Positions 41,577-50,077 of a stretch of 64,000 nucleotides of DNA are shown piece by piece. Source of the DNA: Chryseobacterium sp. Leaf201 (lineage in GTDB: Bacteria > Bacteroidota > Bacteroidia > Flavobacteriales > Weeksellaceae); assembly GCF_001421435.1 (NCBI RefSeq), contig NZ_LMKA01000079.1, forward strand, positions 59,670-123,669. The letters are read 5' to 3'. The notes below the pieces were generated by a model. It was not told the origin of the DNA. It searched no databases and saw only the letters and a program-made list of their open reading frames with translations. The position numbers and the translations under genes are program-made. Position 1 is the stretch's first letter. Each line of letters opens with the position of its first letter.

Positions 41577-43502
41577 ATGGAAAATTTAGGGACACAGGGG
41601 TTTTCATTTGATTTACCAAAAGGAAATTCATCAATCATAAAAGTAATCGGTGTCGGAGGCGGTGGAAATAACGCGCTGAAGCACATGTACGAAAAAGGGA
41701 TCCACGGGGTGGATTTCGTTATCTGTAATACGGACGCCCAGACATTGGATAATAATCCGGTATCTAACAAAGTACAGCTGGGAACTACCATTACCGAAGG
41801 CCTTGGTGCCGGTGCAGACCCGGAAGTTGGTGAGAAATCAGCGATAGAAAGTATCGAAGAAATCAAAGCGGCTATGGGCCAGAATACCAAAATGGTGTTT
41901 ATCACAGCCGGAATGGGCGGTGGTACAGGAACCGGTGCAGCTCCTGTTATTGCCAAAGTGGCAAAAGACATGGGCATTCTTACGGTGGGAATCGTAACGG
42001 TTCCCTTCAGCTTTGAAGGTAAAAGAAGACTTGAACAAGCCGAAAACGGGCTTGACAAATTAAGAAATAACGTTGATTCATTAATTGTCATCAACAACGA
42101 TAAACTCAGACAGCAATTCGGAAACCTCGGCTTTAAGCAGGGATTCTCAAAAGCCGATGAAGTTTTAACCAACGCTGCCAAAGGAATGGCTGAGGTAATT
42201 ACAGGATACTTTGATGTAAACATTGACTTTAGAGATGCTAAATCCGTACTTCAGAATTCAGGTACGGCATTGATGTCTACAGGTGTTGCTTCAGGTGAAA
42301 ACAAAGCAGCGGAAGCAGTACGCAAAGCACTTGATTCTCCATTGTTGAATGACAATAAGATTATCGGTGCCAAAAATGTACTGTTATTGATCAGAAGCGG
42401 TGCAGAAGAAGTAACGATGGACGAAATCGGTGTAATTATGGACCACATCCAGAAAGAAGCAGGAAATACGGCCGATATTATTTTCGGGGTGGGTGCTGAT
42501 GAAGAACTAGGAGATTCCGTAAGCGTACTGGTTATTGCCACCGGTTTTTCTAATGATAATAAAAAATTTTCCGGACCTACTGAGAAGATCAAGATCAGCC
42601 TGAATGATACATTTGACAGCCAGAAAGACTCACCTTTTAAAACAAGGGAACAAAGAGAGCCGAACTCCGGGCGTAACCATGATTTCGGAGGAAAAAATCT
42701 TTTCCGGTTAGATGATGAGGATAATGATACGCCGTTATTCGGTTCTTCTGCTGCTGAAAAAAAAATGATTATTGAAGAAGAGCCTAAGAAATCCGAAAAC
42801 AGATACTTTGACAGTGAGGAGGATGCACCGGACAGTTTTACCAAAAGCTGGAGAAATGAGGATGAAGAACAGGAAGAGTCTTACAGCCTGTTTACTTCTT
42901 CGGATGATGAAAGCGATGACCCGAATGACCTGGAGACCCAGTCTTTCAGATTTGATTTTGATGATAAAAAAGAAGAACCTCAGTCCAATAGCCCATTCGG
43001 TAATTCCTATTCTCAGGAAAAGCCTGTTGAATTCAGCTTCTTCGTAAATGAACCGGTAAAAAAAGACCCAAAAAATGATTCGGGACAGCCAAAAGCCGAG
43101 TTCGCCTCTCACCAGGTAAACCATCTTACGGAAGAACCTCTTCAGAAAGTAGAGCATTTCTTTCAGCACTTGAAAGAAGAACCTGCAGAAGAGCCTGAAA
43201 TAATAGAAAACAGCAGAGAAGCAGAGGCTCCTCAAACCGATGAAACGGCCTTCACTTTTGTGAATAAAACCGTAGATCAGGAAAGAATCATAGAACGGAG
43301 AAACAAATTAAAAGAATTTAATTCAAGATATCAGAGCTTTGACAGCTCAAGCGAATTTGAATCGGTTCCTGCTTTTAAAAGAAAGAATATTTCTATTGAC
43401 GGAAACAATGCCTCTGACCAGAATATCAATACGTATCTGTCTGACAACAACGGATCAATACAGATCAGAGAAAACCGGTTTTTAAATAAAGACGTAGATT
43501 AA
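41577..43502 (+). CDS. ftsZ: Cell division GTPase FtsZ with long acidic C-terminal linker
   Basis: This 641 aa protein is much longer than E. coli FtsZ (383). The tubulin-like core ends near residue 325 and has GVGGGGNNALKHM, the GGGTGTG signature (GMGGGTGTGAAPVI), and NNDKLR. About 270 residues of acidic, Ser-rich disordered linker follow (for example DSEEDAPDSF and EEDEEQEESYSLF-like runs). The conserved C-terminal peptide for FtsA binding, usually at the very end, appears at 597-603 as VPAFKRK and is followed by 38 more residues ending FLNKDVD. It forms the division ring and is the last classic dcw gene. Confidence 0.96.
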   Translation: MENLGTQGFSFDLPKGNSSIIKVIGVGGGGNNALKHMYEKGIHGVDFVICNTDAQTLDNNPVSNKVQLGTTITEGLGAGADPEVGEKSAIESIEEIKAAMGQNTKMVFITAGMGGGTGTGAAPVIAKVAKDMGILTVGIVTVPFSFEGKRRLEQAENGLDKLRNNVDSLIVINNDKLRQQFGNLGFKQGFSKADEVLTNAAKGMAEVITGYFDVNIDFRDAKSVLQNSGTALMSTGVASGENKAAEAVRKALDSPLLNDNKIIGAKNVLLLIRSGAEEVTMDEIGVIMDHIQKEAGNTADIIFGVGADEELGDSVSVLVIATGFSNDNKKFSGPTEKIKISLNDTFDSQKDSPFKTREQREPNSGRNHDFGGKNLFRLDDEDNDTPLFGSSAAEKKMIIEEEPKKSENRYFDSEEDAPDSFTKSWRNEDEEQEESYSLFTSSDDESDDPNDLETQSFRFDFDDKKEEPQSNSPFGNSYSQEKPVEFSFFVNEPVKKDPKNDSGQPKAEFASHQVNHLTEEPLQKVEHFFQHLKEEPAEEPEIIENSREAEAPQTDETAFTFVNKTVDQERIIERRNKLKEFNSRYQSFDSSSEFESVPAFKRKNISIDGNNASDQNINTYLSDNNGSIQIRENRFLNKDVD

Positions 43503-43597
43503 GATAATGTAACAATGTACCAATCTGATAATGTACCAATTCTGTACATTAAATTATTGGTAAATTGCTGCACTTTTACATTGTTAAATTATAAAAA

Positions 43598-44044
43598 ATG
43601 AGTTTAGAAAATACCATAAGCGAAGCAATAAAAACAGCAATGAGGGCTAAAGACAGAGTTGCCCTGGATTCTCTGCGTGCCGTAAAATCCCAGATATTAC
43701 TGCTTAAAACCGAAGCAAGAGGAACGGAGGTAACCGCAGAGCAGGAAATTGCCATTTTACAGCGAATGGTGAAACAGCGTAAAGATTCTTATGATCAGTT
43801 TACGGCTCAGGGAAGAAATGACCTTGCGGAAGTGGAAGATGCACAGATGAAGGTTATTGAGCAGTTTTTGCCTAAGCAGCTCTCTTCAGAAGAGCTGGAA
43901 GCAGAAATGAAGGCTATTATTGCCGAAGCCGGTGCTGAATCTGTAAAAGACCTGGGCAAGGTAATGGGAATCGCATCAAAATCCCTGGCCGGAAAATCGG
44001 ATGGCAAAAGCATTTCCGAAATGGCGAAGAAACTGCTTTCATAA
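43598..44044 (+). CDS. GatB/YqeY domain-containing protein
   Basis: This 148 aa protein is a stand-alone YqeY-type domain, helical, with the family's pattern: LRAVKSQILLLKTEARG, AILQRMVKQRKDSYDQF, EQFLPKQLSSEELEAEMKAII and the end GKVMGIASKSLAGKSDGKSISEMAKKLLS. It resembles the tRNA-amidotransferase GatB C-terminal domain and may bind tRNA. It is 96 bp after ftsZ and is commonly found next to ftsZ in Flavobacteriia. Confidence 0.93.
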   Translation: MSLENTISEAIKTAMRAKDRVALDSLRAVKSQILLLKTEARGTEVTAEQEIAILQRMVKQRKDSYDQFTAQGRNDLAEVEDAQMKVIEQFLPKQLSSEELEAEMKAIIAEAGAESVKDLGKVMGIASKSLAGKSDGKSISEMAKKLLS

Positions 44045-44100
44045 ATTTATACCTTACCTCTATACTAAGGATATTCAACCTTTGCATATCGATTTGATTA

Positions 44101-44136
44101 AGAAGCCCGCAACTGAAAGTTGCGGGCTTCTGTTTT
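44101..44136. terminator. Terminator after the dcw/yqeY cluster
   Basis: AGAAGCCCGCAACT (44101-44114) and AGTTGCGGGCTTCT (44118-44131) form a perfect 14-bp stem with a GAA loop, followed by GTTTT. The remaining bases 44137-44363 are AT-rich and show no gene. Confidence 0.9.
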
Positions 44137-44363
44137 AGATTACTGATTACAGATGACCTTATCTATTCTGAAGAATTTAAGGCCACATACAGGTTGAGGG
44201 ATAAGTGTAAATGTTTTTTCATAGTATTTTGTCTTCAGAATCATTTCAAATTTAATAATTATTTTTAAATATTAACAAATTTAATTCACATAAAATTGAA
44301 TATAGACTACATATCGGCATTTAATCTATTTCATTTAACAAAAATACCGATAGTTTTTATATA

Positions 44364-44394
44364 TTGATGAAAAGTAAAGAATTGCGTAAATTTG
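44364..44394 (+). promoter_or_regulatory. Promoter of the bacilliredoxin gene
   Basis: TTG (44364-44366) and TAAATTTG (44387-44394) with a 20-base gap fit the Bacteroidetes -33/-7 pattern. The ATG at 44417 follows 22 bases later. Confidence 0.7.
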
Positions 44395-44416
44395 TAACTG
44401 ATTAAAAACAAAAAAT

Positions 44417-44827
44417 ATGTATCCAATAGATTTAGTAATGCCTATGAAGGCTGAACTTACAGATAAAGGTTTTGAGGACCTTACAAACCCGGCTCAGGTA
44501 GAAGAGGCTATCAAACAGTCCGGAACTACCCTTTTGGTGATCAATTCCGTATGCGGATGTGCTGCAGGAGCGGCAAGACCAGGCGTAGTATACTCTTTAA
44601 CCGGAGATAAAAAGCCGGATCATTTAACCACTGTTTTTGCAGGTTTTGATACTGAGGCTGTATCTGAAGCCAGAAAACACCTGGCTCCGTTCCCTCCAAG
44701 CTCACCTTGTGTAGCGCTTTTCAAAGACGGGGAACTGGTTCATATGCTGGAAAGACACCATATTGAAGGAAATCCTGCAGGCGCCATTGCCGCAAACCTT
44801 CAGGCTGCTTATGACGAATATTGCTAA
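44417..44827 (+). CDS. Bacilliredoxin, BrxA/BrxB (YphP/YqiW) family
   Basis: This 136 aa thioredoxin-fold protein has the BrxA/B CGC redox motif in INSVCGCAAGAARPG, with the MPMKAELTDKGFEDL start and HMLERHHIEGN end typical of the family. Members reduce or de-bacillithiolate proteins after oxidative stress. Organisms with bacillithiol use it directly; in Bacteroidetes the presence of that thiol is known for some members, so the exact partner here is uncertain. It has its own promoter and terminator. Confidence 0.93.
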   Translation: MYPIDLVMPMKAELTDKGFEDLTNPAQVEEAIKQSGTTLLVINSVCGCAAGAARPGVVYSLTGDKKPDHLTTVFAGFDTEAVSEARKHLAPFPPSSPCVALFKDGELVHMLERHHIEGNPAGAIAANLQAAYDEYC

Positions 44828-44850
44828 GAAATTATCAATCTGAAATAATG

Positions 44851-44884
44851 AACCGTTACAAAAAAATGTAACGGTTTTTTTATT
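44851..44884 (+). terminator. Terminator of bacilliredoxin gene
   Basis: AACCGTTACA (44851-44860) pairs with TGTAACGGTT (44867-44876) around A6, followed by a T-run. Confidence 0.85.
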
Positions 44885-44922
44885 TTTTTGCGATAAAAAT
44901 TCTATAAAAAATCAAATAGTAT

Positions 44923-44930
44923 TATATTTG
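44923..44930 (+). promoter_or_regulatory. -7 box of GH3-like gene
   Basis: TATATTTG ends only five bases before the ATG at 44936, so the transcript would begin at or within a few bases of the start codon. Confidence 0.6.
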
Positions 44931-44935
44931 TTGGA

Positions 44936-46450
44936 ATGGCAACGAAAGCACTTTTCAATACTGTGGTTAACTGGTTTATCCGCCAACGGATAGATCAGAT
45001 CCAGAATTTTATGGATCATCCCATCGAGACACAGAAAGGCATTCTGTTTTCTCAGCTTTTTCATGCGGAAGATACGGAATACGGCAGGAAATACGGCTTC
45101 AACTCTATTTCAAGCTATCAGGACTTTAAAAGCAAAGTTCCTGTAGTCACGTATGAAGAAATGGAGCCTTTCATTGAAAAAGCCAGGCAGGGGCAGAAAG
45201 ACGTCAGCTGGCCGGGTTATATAAAACATTTCGCCAAATCTTCCGGTACTACCAATGCAAAAAGCAAATTTATCCCGATTTCCACGGAAAGCCTGGAATA
45301 TTGTCACATGAAAGCCGGAAAAGATATGGTGTCCATCTATGCCAATAACCATCCGGAAAACCAGCTTTTCAACTATAAGAACCTGCGATTAGGGGGAAGT
45401 TCTGAGCTGTATGCTGATTTTAACACCAAATTCGGCGACCTTTCGGCTATTCTGATAGATAACCTCCCGTTTTGGGTAGAAGTGACGACCATACCTAGCA
45501 AAAAGGTTTCGTTGATGGGCGAATGGGAAAGCAAGCTGAAAGCGATTATCTCTGAAGTGAAGAATGAAGATGTGGGAAGCATCCTGGGGGTTCCGAGCTG
45601 GATGATGGTCCTGTTGCAACGGGTGATAAAAGAAACCGACATCAACAATATCTCTGAACTGTGGCCGAATCTTGAAGTATTTTTTCACGGCGGGATCAGC
45701 TTTAAGCCTTACAAGGAACAGTACAGACAGATCATCGGGAAACCGATTAATTACTATGAAATCTATAATGCTTCCGAAGGCTTTTTCGGGATCCAGGACC
45801 GTTCTGACAGTGATGAAATGCTTCTGATGCTGGATTACGGGATCTTTTACGAGTTTATTCCGATGGACCAGTTCCATTTGTCAGATCCGAAAGTGGTAAA
45901 CCTGGAAGACGTGGAAACCGGAAAAAATTATGCCATGGTCATCACCACCAACGGCGGATTATGGAGATACCTGATCGGGGATACCGTTATATTTACCTCA
46001 ATAAACCCTTTCAGAATAAAGATTACCGGGAGAACGAAACATTATATCAATGCTTTCGGCGAAGAACTAATGATTACCAATGTAGAATCGGCTCTTACCA
46101 AAGCCTGTGAAGAGACAAAAGCATCCGTCTCTGACTTTACGGGAGCTCCTGTTTTCATGAAAGACAATGAAGGCGGCGCCCATGAATGGATTTTTGAATT
46201 CTGCAAAGAGCCGGATAACCTGGAACTTTTTATTGATGTATTCGACAATCATCTTAAGTCCATCAATTCGGATTATGAAGCGAAGCGTTACAATGATATG
46301 ACACTGAAAAGGCCTATCGTCCATATTGCAAAAGAAAATTTATTCTACCGGTGGCTTGAAGCCAAAGGCAAACTCGGCGGACAGAATAAAGTACCCCGTT
46401 TAAGCAACGACAGGAAATATATAGATCCTTTGCTGGAACTGAATAAATAG
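44936..46450 (+). CDS. GH3-like auxin-responsive promoter family protein (acyl-AMP forming)
   Basis: This 504 aa protein belongs to the GH3 group of ANL-type adenylating enzymes. Motifs are YVVTYEEMEPFIEKARQG-like KVPVVTYEEMEPF, the ATP loop KSSGTTNAKSKFIP, EIYNASEGFFGIQDRSD, GLWRYLIGDTVIF and the hinge-lid segment RIKITGRTKHYINAFGEELMI. Plant homologues conjugate amino acids to hormones; the bacterial substrate is not known. A strong -7 box directly abuts the ATG. A bidirectional terminator separates it from the lipoprotein genes. Confidence 0.9.
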   Translation: MATKALFNTVVNWFIRQRIDQIQNFMDHPIETQKGILFSQLFHAEDTEYGRKYGFNSISSYQDFKSKVPVVTYEEMEPFIEKARQGQKDVSWPGYIKHFAKSSGTTNAKSKFIPISTESLEYCHMKAGKDMVSIYANNHPENQLFNYKNLRLGGSSELYADFNTKFGDLSAILIDNLPFWVEVTTIPSKKVSLMGEWESKLKAIISEVKNEDVGSILGVPSWMMVLLQRVIKETDINNISELWPNLEVFFHGGISFKPYKEQYRQIIGKPINYYEIYNASEGFFGIQDRSDSDEMLLMLDYGIFYEFIPMDQFHLSDPKVVNLEDVETGKNYAMVITTNGGLWRYLIGDTVIFTSINPFRIKITGRTKHYINAFGEELMITNVESALTKACEETKASVSDFTGAPVFMKDNEGGAHEWIFEFCKEPDNLELFIDVFDNHLKSINSDYEAKRYNDMTLKRPIVHIAKENLFYRWLEAKGKLGGQNKVPRLSNDRKYIDPLLELNK

Positions 46451-46460
46451 AAATAAATAA

Positions 46461-46487
46461 AAAAACCGCAGATGATCTGCGGTTTTT
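46461..46487. terminator. Bidirectional terminator
   Basis: AAAAACCGCAGA (46461-46472) pairs with TCTGCGGTTTTT (46476-46487) around TGA. It is shared by the convergent GH3 and lipoprotein genes. Confidence 0.88.
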
Positions 46488-46489
46488 AC

Positions 46490-46894
46490 TTATCTGTTTA
46501 AATCCTCTTTCAGCTTTCTTGCGCCTTCCTCTACTTTGGAAGCTCCTTTTGCAGCGGCATCCTTTACATCATTGCCTACTTCTTTGGCACCCTGCTTAAT
46601 ATCCTGTCCGGCCTTATGCAGGTCTGCTTTGGTTTTATCTGCCGTAGCATCAATCTTATCCTTTGCATTTTCTGCAACGCGGTCTATTTTCCTGTCAGCT
46701 TCGTCAATTTTAGCCTCTGCATTTTCTGTGGTCTGGTTGATCTTTGCCGTGTCAATGCCTAATGCATTCTCAGAAACTGTAGTCGTAGTGGTTACGGTAC
46801 CATCCGGGTTTTCAACTTTCTCCGTGGTGCTTGATTTTGTGCATGATACAACTGCTGCCGCAATTATCAATGCTGATAAAATGTTTTTTTTCAT
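46490..46894 (-). CDS. Small helical lipoprotein
   Basis: This 134 aa protein has a lipobox (ILSALIIAAAVVSC, Cys 18) and a mature region of charged, Ala-rich helical repeats (AKINQTTENAEAKIDEADRKIDRVAENAKDKID and DKTKADLHKAGQDIKQGAKEVG), reminiscent of YtxH or LEA-like stress proteins. It is probably anchored in the outer or inner membrane and extended. The function is unknown. It is preceded on the same strand by another lipoprotein gene. Confidence 0.85.
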   Translation of the reverse strand: MKKNILSALIIAAAVVSCTKSSTTEKVENPDGTVTTTTTVSENALGIDTAKINQTTENAEAKIDEADRKIDRVAENAKDKIDATADKTKADLHKAGQDIKQGAKEVGNDVKDAAAKGASKVEEGARKLKEDLNR

Positions 46895-46934
46895 ACGTAT
46901 TTATAATTTTAAAATGTAATTGTATAAATTATGG

Positions 46935-47297
46935 TTAATCTGTCTTTGGTTCATTCGCGGCAGACGCTTCAGGTGATTTTTTCACTTTTTCACCATCCGC
47001 TTTTTTCTTCTCCTCATCTGCTTTATTCTTATTTTCTTTTTCAAGCTCTTCCTTCATCCTGTTCTCCTGCTCCTGAAGTTTTATCGCTTCTTTTACAGAA
47101 TCCCGGTATTTCTGAGAAGACATCCTGATCTGGCGCACGATATCTACAGAAGTGGCACCGTTTGAAAAGGAGTCTACCGCTGCCGTATCATAGGCCGGTT
47201 TCGGGCTGTCTGCAGGATAAAGGTCTACCGGCTCTTTTTTAGAACATGAAACCGCTGCAACTGAAAAAATAAAGGCTGCAAAAGATAAATTTTTCAT
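46935..47297 (-). CDS. Charged lipoprotein of unknown function
   Basis: This 120 aa protein has a lipobox (FAAFIFSVAAVSC, Cys 18) followed by a Pro-rich start (DLYPADSPKPAYD) and then a strongly charged helical stretch (KEAIKLQEQENRMKEELEKENKNKADEEKKKADGEKVKK). It could be an envelope coiled coil. No family is recognised. It ends the operon of the EEP-family gene upstream, 5 bases away. Confidence 0.8.
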   Translation of the reverse strand: MKNLSFAAFIFSVAAVSCSKKEPVDLYPADSPKPAYDTAAVDSFSNGATSVDIVRQIRMSSQKYRDSVKEAIKLQEQENRMKEELEKENKNKADEEKKKADGEKVKKSPEASAANEPKTD

Positions 47298-47301
47298 GAG
47301 A

Positions 47302-48276
47302 CTAATTTAACAGAAATTCTGCAATTACAGGATAATGATCTGACAACTTAACGGAATTATCTACTTTGTAACTTAACGGAATAATTGATTTTGAGCTGAA
47401 AATATAATCAATCCTGAGCGGAACCTTATAATCATGGAAGCTGGAAGAACTTCCGTTCCCTGCAACCAGAAAGGCATCCTGAAGATCCTTACCCAGGTTA
47501 TAATATTCATAGGAATTCGGTACCGAATTAAAATCACCGGCTAAAATCACCGGATACGGGGACAGGTCTACTGCCTTTCTTATTTTTTTTATCTGGTCTT
47601 CATGTGCTTTGAAAGTGGGTGTCATATGAGAAAGCAGCGTATTGATCTTTCCGCCCTCTTTTTCTACATCGTCAAATTTAAACATTGATTTCTGCAGCCT
47701 GAAAGGCTCAAGATAAACGTTAATAATCCGCACAATCTTTCCGTTGATATCAACATCCGCATAAAAGGAATTTCCGCGGGATTTGTCTGTAATCAGTTCT
47801 TCCTGTCTGATAATCTTATGCTTGGTCTTCAGAATAACAGACGGATATTTAACCATATCATCCCTCAGTGCACGGTTGGTATCTTTTTCCTGGACCAGTA
47901 TAATGTCCGCATCCTGATCACTGATGTACTTTTTCACTTTCTCCCATCCGAAGTCACCGTATTTTACATTGAAAGTAATAACTTTTATATCTCTGACGGA
48001 TTTTAAATTTTCAGTTTTCGGGGTAAAATTGATCCAGCGCCGGATCGGGTTATAAAACAAAAGCGTTCCTAATAAAAAAGCAATGGCTATTTTCTCCTTT
48101 TTAACAACCCAGATTAAGGTTAATATAATATACAGGGAAATTAAATAGGGAAAGCCTAATGACAGGAAATTGAGATACCCTACAAAATTGGGCGGCACCC
48201 ATGCATTTCCCAAGGTACTCAGGAGTAAAACAGCAACAGTAATGTGCGAGAATAACAGAATCTGACGGAACTTCAT
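47302..48276 (-). CDS. Membrane-anchored endonuclease/exonuclease/phosphatase-family protein (copy A)
   Basis: This 324 aa protein has three N-terminal transmembrane helices (about 10-88) followed by an EEP domain. The active-site blocks are ITFNVKYGDFGW, ILVQEKD, ILAGDFNSVPNSYEYY, RIDYIFSS and LSDHYPVIAEF, which match the DNase I-like fold with catalytic Glu, Asp, Asn and His. The substrate could be nucleic acid, phosphoinositide or another phosphodiester. A close paralogue is encoded immediately upstream on the same strand, indicating tandem duplication. Confidence 0.9.
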   Translation of the reverse strand: MKFRQILLFSHITVAVLLLSTLGNAWVPPNFVGYLNFLSLGFPYLISLYIILTLIWVVKKEKIAIAFLLGTLLFYNPIRRWINFTPKTENLKSVRDIKVITFNVKYGDFGWEKVKKYISDQDADIILVQEKDTNRALRDDMVKYPSVILKTKHKIIRQEELITDKSRGNSFYADVDINGKIVRIINVYLEPFRLQKSMFKFDDVEKEGGKINTLLSHMTPTFKAHEDQIKKIRKAVDLSPYPVILAGDFNSVPNSYEYYNLGKDLQDAFLVAGNGSSSSFHDYKVPLRIDYIFSSKSIIPLSYKVDNSVKLSDHYPVIAEFLLN

Positions 48277-48347
48277 TATGATAGTAAAGGTACCATCTTT
48301 TTTATCAAAAAACCGACCAACCCAAAAAGTTTAACGATTTTTTATAA

Positions 48348-49334
48348 TTACTTCTGCAGCCTGAAAGTCGCAATTACAGGAAAATGATCTGAAATTCTGA
48401 TAGAGCGGTCTACTTTATAACTAACAGGCTGTATTGATTTTGACGCAAATACATAATCAATCCTGATCGGGAATTTATAATCGTGAAAACTTGTGGCACT
48501 TCCCCTTCCCGCCTCCATAAATGCATCTTTCAGGTCTTTTGATAAATGATAGTATTCATAGGAATTGGGTACTGCATTAAAATCGCCGGCTATAATAACA
48601 GGATAAGGCGAACTTTCCACTGATTTTCTGATGGCCGCGACTTCTTCCTGATGAATCTTAAAAGTAGGGATTAATCTTTTGACTATATTTTTTATTTTCT
48701 CCTCGTCCTGGGCATTATTTCCATCAAGCTTTACCATGCTTTTTTCAAACTTAAAAGGATGAAGGTACACATTGATAAAACGGTAAATTTTCCCCCGGAT
48801 TTTGATATCCGTCTGTGTTACATAAGAGTCAATATACTCTGAATCTATCAGTTTTTGATCTATAATTTCATGTTTTGTAAACACTGCTGAAGCAGTATGC
48901 ACATTACCCTTTATATATCCGGGAAAATATATCTTATCACCAAAATCTTCCTGTAAAAGCAGGACATCGGCATTATGGGAATTTAAATATTCCTTAATAT
49001 TCTGTTCTCCTGCTGTTTTCCCTCCTTTTGTGTTGAAGGAAACAATTTTTAAATCTGCGGGGTCATTCTTCGCAGGTGTGTAATTAACCCACCGTATGGA
49101 AGCATTAAAAAACAGAAGCCCTGAAAAAATGAATACAAAAGCCCTTTTTTTCCAGCAGAAAATCCAAAACAGGGTTAACGCAATATATACAGTCATTAAG
49201 ACGGGAAATCCTAAAGAGAGCAGGTTGAACCACGGTGAAATCTTCGGCGGAATATAAGCGTTCAATAACATTCCGGCCAGAAGAAAGAAAATTCCTATGT
49301 GTAAGATCAGGAGTATAAGGCGAATAATTTTCAC
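48348..49334 (-). CDS. Membrane-anchored endonuclease/exonuclease/phosphatase-family protein (copy B)
   Basis: This 328 aa paralogue of copy A has the same layout: three N-terminal TM helices, then an EEP domain with VSFNTKGGKTAG, LLLQEDFGD, IIAGDFNAVPNSYEYYH, RIDYVFAS and ISDHFPVIATF. All catalytic positions are kept. The two copies differ most in the middle of the domain (around residues 100-165). It is 6 bases downstream of the rhomboid gene and probably cotranscribed with it and mutL. Confidence 0.9.
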   Translation of the reverse strand: MKIIRLILLILHIGIFFLLAGMLLNAYIPPKISPWFNLLSLGFPVLMTVYIALTLFWIFCWKKRAFVFIFSGLLFFNASIRWVNYTPAKNDPADLKIVSFNTKGGKTAGEQNIKEYLNSHNADVLLLQEDFGDKIYFPGYIKGNVHTASAVFTKHEIIDQKLIDSEYIDSYVTQTDIKIRGKIYRFINVYLHPFKFEKSMVKLDGNNAQDEEKIKNIVKRLIPTFKIHQEEVAAIRKSVESSPYPVIIAGDFNAVPNSYEYYHLSKDLKDAFMEAGRGSATSFHDYKFPIRIDYVFASKSIQPVSYKVDRSIRISDHFPVIATFRLQK

Positions 49335-49340
49335 AAAGTT

Positions 49341-50072
49341 CTAGTTAAGTCTGTATAAGTGCTTTTTCCAAATCATAGCAAGGATGAATCCTACCAGAGC
49401 TCCGCCCACGTGGGCAAGGTGTGCAATGCCTCCTGAATTCCCGGAAACCCCCAGCCAGATTGAACCCAGTATGATAACGGGCAACACATATTTTACTTTC
49501 ATCGGTATCGGAATAAACATGATCCCTATTTTTGCATCAGGATAAAGCGTGGCAAAGGCAGCAACTACCCCAAAAATAGCACCCGAAGCACCCACCATTG
49601 GCGTCCCCATTATACCGTTCAGGTTTTCTACCAAACCTTTCTGCTGGATAACAGAGTCTGATGTCCCTGAAAAATGAACACTTGCACCGGAAAGATATCC
49701 GTTTATATCAAATCCTAACTGCTGCAGTTCACCGGATATTTGCTGCACTTCGATAAAATTCCATAAATTAAATAAGAAAAATGCTCCCAAACCACTTAAG
49801 AAGTAAAGTATCAGATAGCGCTTCTGTCCTAAATTCTGCTCTAAAACAGGCCCAAAGCTGAACAGGGTAAACATGTTAAACAGAATATGCATAAAACTTC
49901 CGTGCATAAACATATGGGTAATAATCTGCCATGATTTAAAGAACGGTGAAAAGGGATAAAATGCAGCCAGATAAGCAGTAAATTTATCCTGAAATATTAA
50001 ATTGGCTACAATGAATATAATAACATTGATGATAATTATATTTTTCGTAATCGGTGGTATACTGTTGAACAT
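49341..50072 (-). CDS. Rhomboid family intramembrane serine protease
   Basis: This 243 aa polytopic protein has rhomboid catalytic Ser163 in GASGAIFG and His221 in LAHVGGALVG, with upstream HMFMHGSFMHILFNMFTLF containing the HxxxxHxxxN-type motif. An unusual ~45-residue insertion of soluble sequence (about 110-155, from EVQQISGEL to LVENLNGIM) separates the early and catalytic helices. Substrates are unknown. It lies 5 bases after mutL, so it is cotranscribed with it. Confidence 0.93.
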   Translation of the reverse strand: MFNSIPPITKNIIIINVIIFIVANLIFQDKFTAYLAAFYPFSPFFKSWQIITHMFMHGSFMHILFNMFTLFSFGPVLEQNLGQKRYLILYFLSGLGAFFLFNLWNFIEVQQISGELQQLGFDINGYLSGASVHFSGTSDSVIQQKGLVENLNGIMGTPMVGASGAIFGVVAAFATLYPDAKIGIMFIPIPMKVKYVLPVIILGSIWLGVSGNSGGIAHLAHVGGALVGFILAMIWKKHLYRLN

Positions 50073-50077
50073 GTTTG

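Noticed and set aside
41543..42223. 226 aa minus-strand ORF opposite ftsZ
   Set aside because: The plus strand is a textbook FtsZ GTPase domain; the antisense frame is Pro/Ser-rich low-quality sequence produced by its codon bias.
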